From the NCBI GenBank assembly GCA_016934735.1, contig JAFGSG010000060.1, forward strand, positions 1-49,750: DNA of 49,750 nt. The letters run 5' to 3'. The DNA comes from Spirochaetota bacterium. Its GTDB lineage: Bacteria; Spirochaetota; UBA4802; JAFGDQ01. The notes beneath the pieces were generated by a model. The model did no database searches. It was not told the DNA's origin and saw only the letters and a list, made by a program, of their open reading frames with translations. A program made the translations under genes and the position numbers. Position 1 is the stretch's first letter; the number at the start of each line of letters is the position of its first letter. Positions 49,061 to 49,750 of this stretch are shown here, one piece after another.

Positions 49061-49750
49061 TTTTTTTCTTTTTCCTTTTTCATTAAGTCTATTTCAATGC
49101 CTGTCATTTTGACAAATGCGTCTTCCAGACTGGGCCTGATGAGTTTTGCTTCATATATAAGAATATTTTCAGAGGATAGATAATTTACAATCGGTGAAAT
49201 ATCAATTTTTTGAGGAGTCGTTATTTTAATAGTATTTTCATTTTTAAAAACGCATTCTATATGTGAAAATTCATGGTTAAGCTTTGTAAGTAAAACATTC
49301 TTTTCATAGGGAATCGACTCAAACGCGACTTCGATTATATTGGAATCCTGAGCGTCGTTTACAAGTTCTTCCACCGTGTTTATTTTTATGATATTGCCTT
49401 TGTTTATAAAAGCTACTCTGTTGCATAGACGTTCGGCTTCATCAATATAATGAGTCGTTAAAAATATGGTAGTACCTTTTTTGTTAAGCCGTTTAATCAG
49501 ATTTCTTATCTGCCTTACACTTGCGACATCAATCCCTGCTGTAGGCTCGTCCAGAAATAATATCTCCGGATCATGAATAAGAGCAGCGGCAATTGTGAGT
49601 TTTCTCTTCATCCCTTTTGAGTATGCTCTGAACCTTTTATTCCGGACATCTGATAATTGAAATATTTCCAGTAATTCATCAGCTTTTTTTTCTCTTTCTT
49701 TTTTAGAAAGGCCGTAAAGCGAACCGCAAAAGCAGAGGTTGTCATAACCG
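49057..49750 (-). CDS. ABC-2 type transporter ATPase, truncated by the window edge
   Basis: The frame continues from the stop at 49057 to the end of the window without a stop, so the true start lies beyond 49750. Visible: ENLCFCGSLYGLS-like N-terminal part, signature YSKGMKRKLTIAAALI, Walker B ILFLDEPTAGID and switch His TTHYIDEAERLC. The Walker A must lie outside the window. The C-terminal ~80 residues are a DUF4162-like regulatory extension (ILIYEAKLIRPSLEDAFVKM). Confidence 0.93.
   Translation of the reverse strand, partial: GYDNLCFCGSLYGLSKKEREKKADELLEIFQLSDVRNKRFRAYSKGMKRKLTIAAALIHDPEILFLDEPTAGIDVASVRQIRNLIKRLNKKGTTIFLTTHYIDEAERLCNRVAFINKGNIIKINTVEELVNDAQDSNIIEVAFESIPYEKNVLLTKLNHEFSHIECVFKNENTIKITTPQKIDISPIVNYLSSENILIYEAKLIRPSLEDAFVKMTGIEIDLMKKEKEKK

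Noticed and set aside
1..49750. CRISPR array, tRNA/rRNA genes, prophage or transposase genes
   Set aside because: No regularly spaced direct repeats, no tRNA-like cloverleaf/T-arm motif and no integrase, capsid or transposase motifs were found on either strand by eye; a tRNAscan run would be decisive for tRNAs.

Overview
The window is AT-rich and gene-dense and looks chromosomal. It comes from a diderm, probably strictly or facultatively anaerobic bacterium. Outer-membrane genes (a Lol-like ABC pair, a periplasmic LolA-like protein, a beta-barrel), many 4Fe-4S/NifU/radical-SAM proteins, a molybdenum hydroxylase, selenium genes and sulfide/disulfide oxidoreductases support this. I cannot name the species; a Desulfobacterota-like or Spirochaetota-like anaerobe would fit. 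I saw no phage, IS transposase, CRISPR array, rRNA or tRNA.

Layout. 0.1-6.2 kb: a sigma-54 activator with a PAS domain, then a four-gene Lol-like transporter/periplasmic/outer-membrane module. 6.3-10.2 kb: sulfur redox genes (CoA-disulfide-reductase/rhodanese fusion behind a Fur-like box, an SQR-like flavoprotein and a 53-aa companion). 10.6-12.1 kb: methyltransferase, ECF sigma factor and membrane protein in one operon. 12.5-14.1 kb: acyl-CoA ligase. 14.28-18.4 kb: selenium locus. selD is itself a selenoprotein gene with an in-frame TGA at 14332-14334, so it really starts at 14281. Opposite it runs an operon for a YedE-type transporter, a TusA-like carrier, a DUF3343 protein, a ribokinase-fold protein and a small CPHCG protein. 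18.9-29.7 kb: a molybdenum hydroxylase (FAD, 2Fe-2S and Mo subunits) surrounded by two NifU-like scaffolds, CoxG, small Cys proteins, a radical SAM protein, an MBL hydrolase and a MoeA-like protein. The selenium and molybdenum blocks together suggest a selenium-dependent molybdenum hydroxylase and its maturation; that is inference. 30.1-33.6 kb: HD hydrolase, a CDF transporter fused to a NifX-like domain with a zinc-ribbon protein and a Gly-rich ferredoxin under a promoter with a second Fur-like box, and a DUF3783 protein. 33.6-42.5 kb: an accessory island with two TetR regulators, five putative methyltransferases, two flavodoxin-like proteins, a serine hydrolase, a broken membrane gene and striking palindromic operators. 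42.8-47.0 kb: a FecCD/BtuCD-type ABC importer with a methyltransferase and a TrmO-like protein. 47.1-49.75 kb (minus strand): an LCM-type methyltransferase and an ABC-2 exporter whose ATPase runs off the window.

The most distinctive unexplained structure is a family of dispersed ~125-bp hairpins (1611-1737, 12328-12452, 29789-29916, a divergent 86-bp relative at 44646-44731 and a half copy at 14116-14157). Their outer stems differ between copies but stay complementary, and their inner bulge is conserved. I also found paired operators at the Mo hydroxylase promoter and in front of both TetR-linked operons, and a structured leader upstream of the selenium operon.
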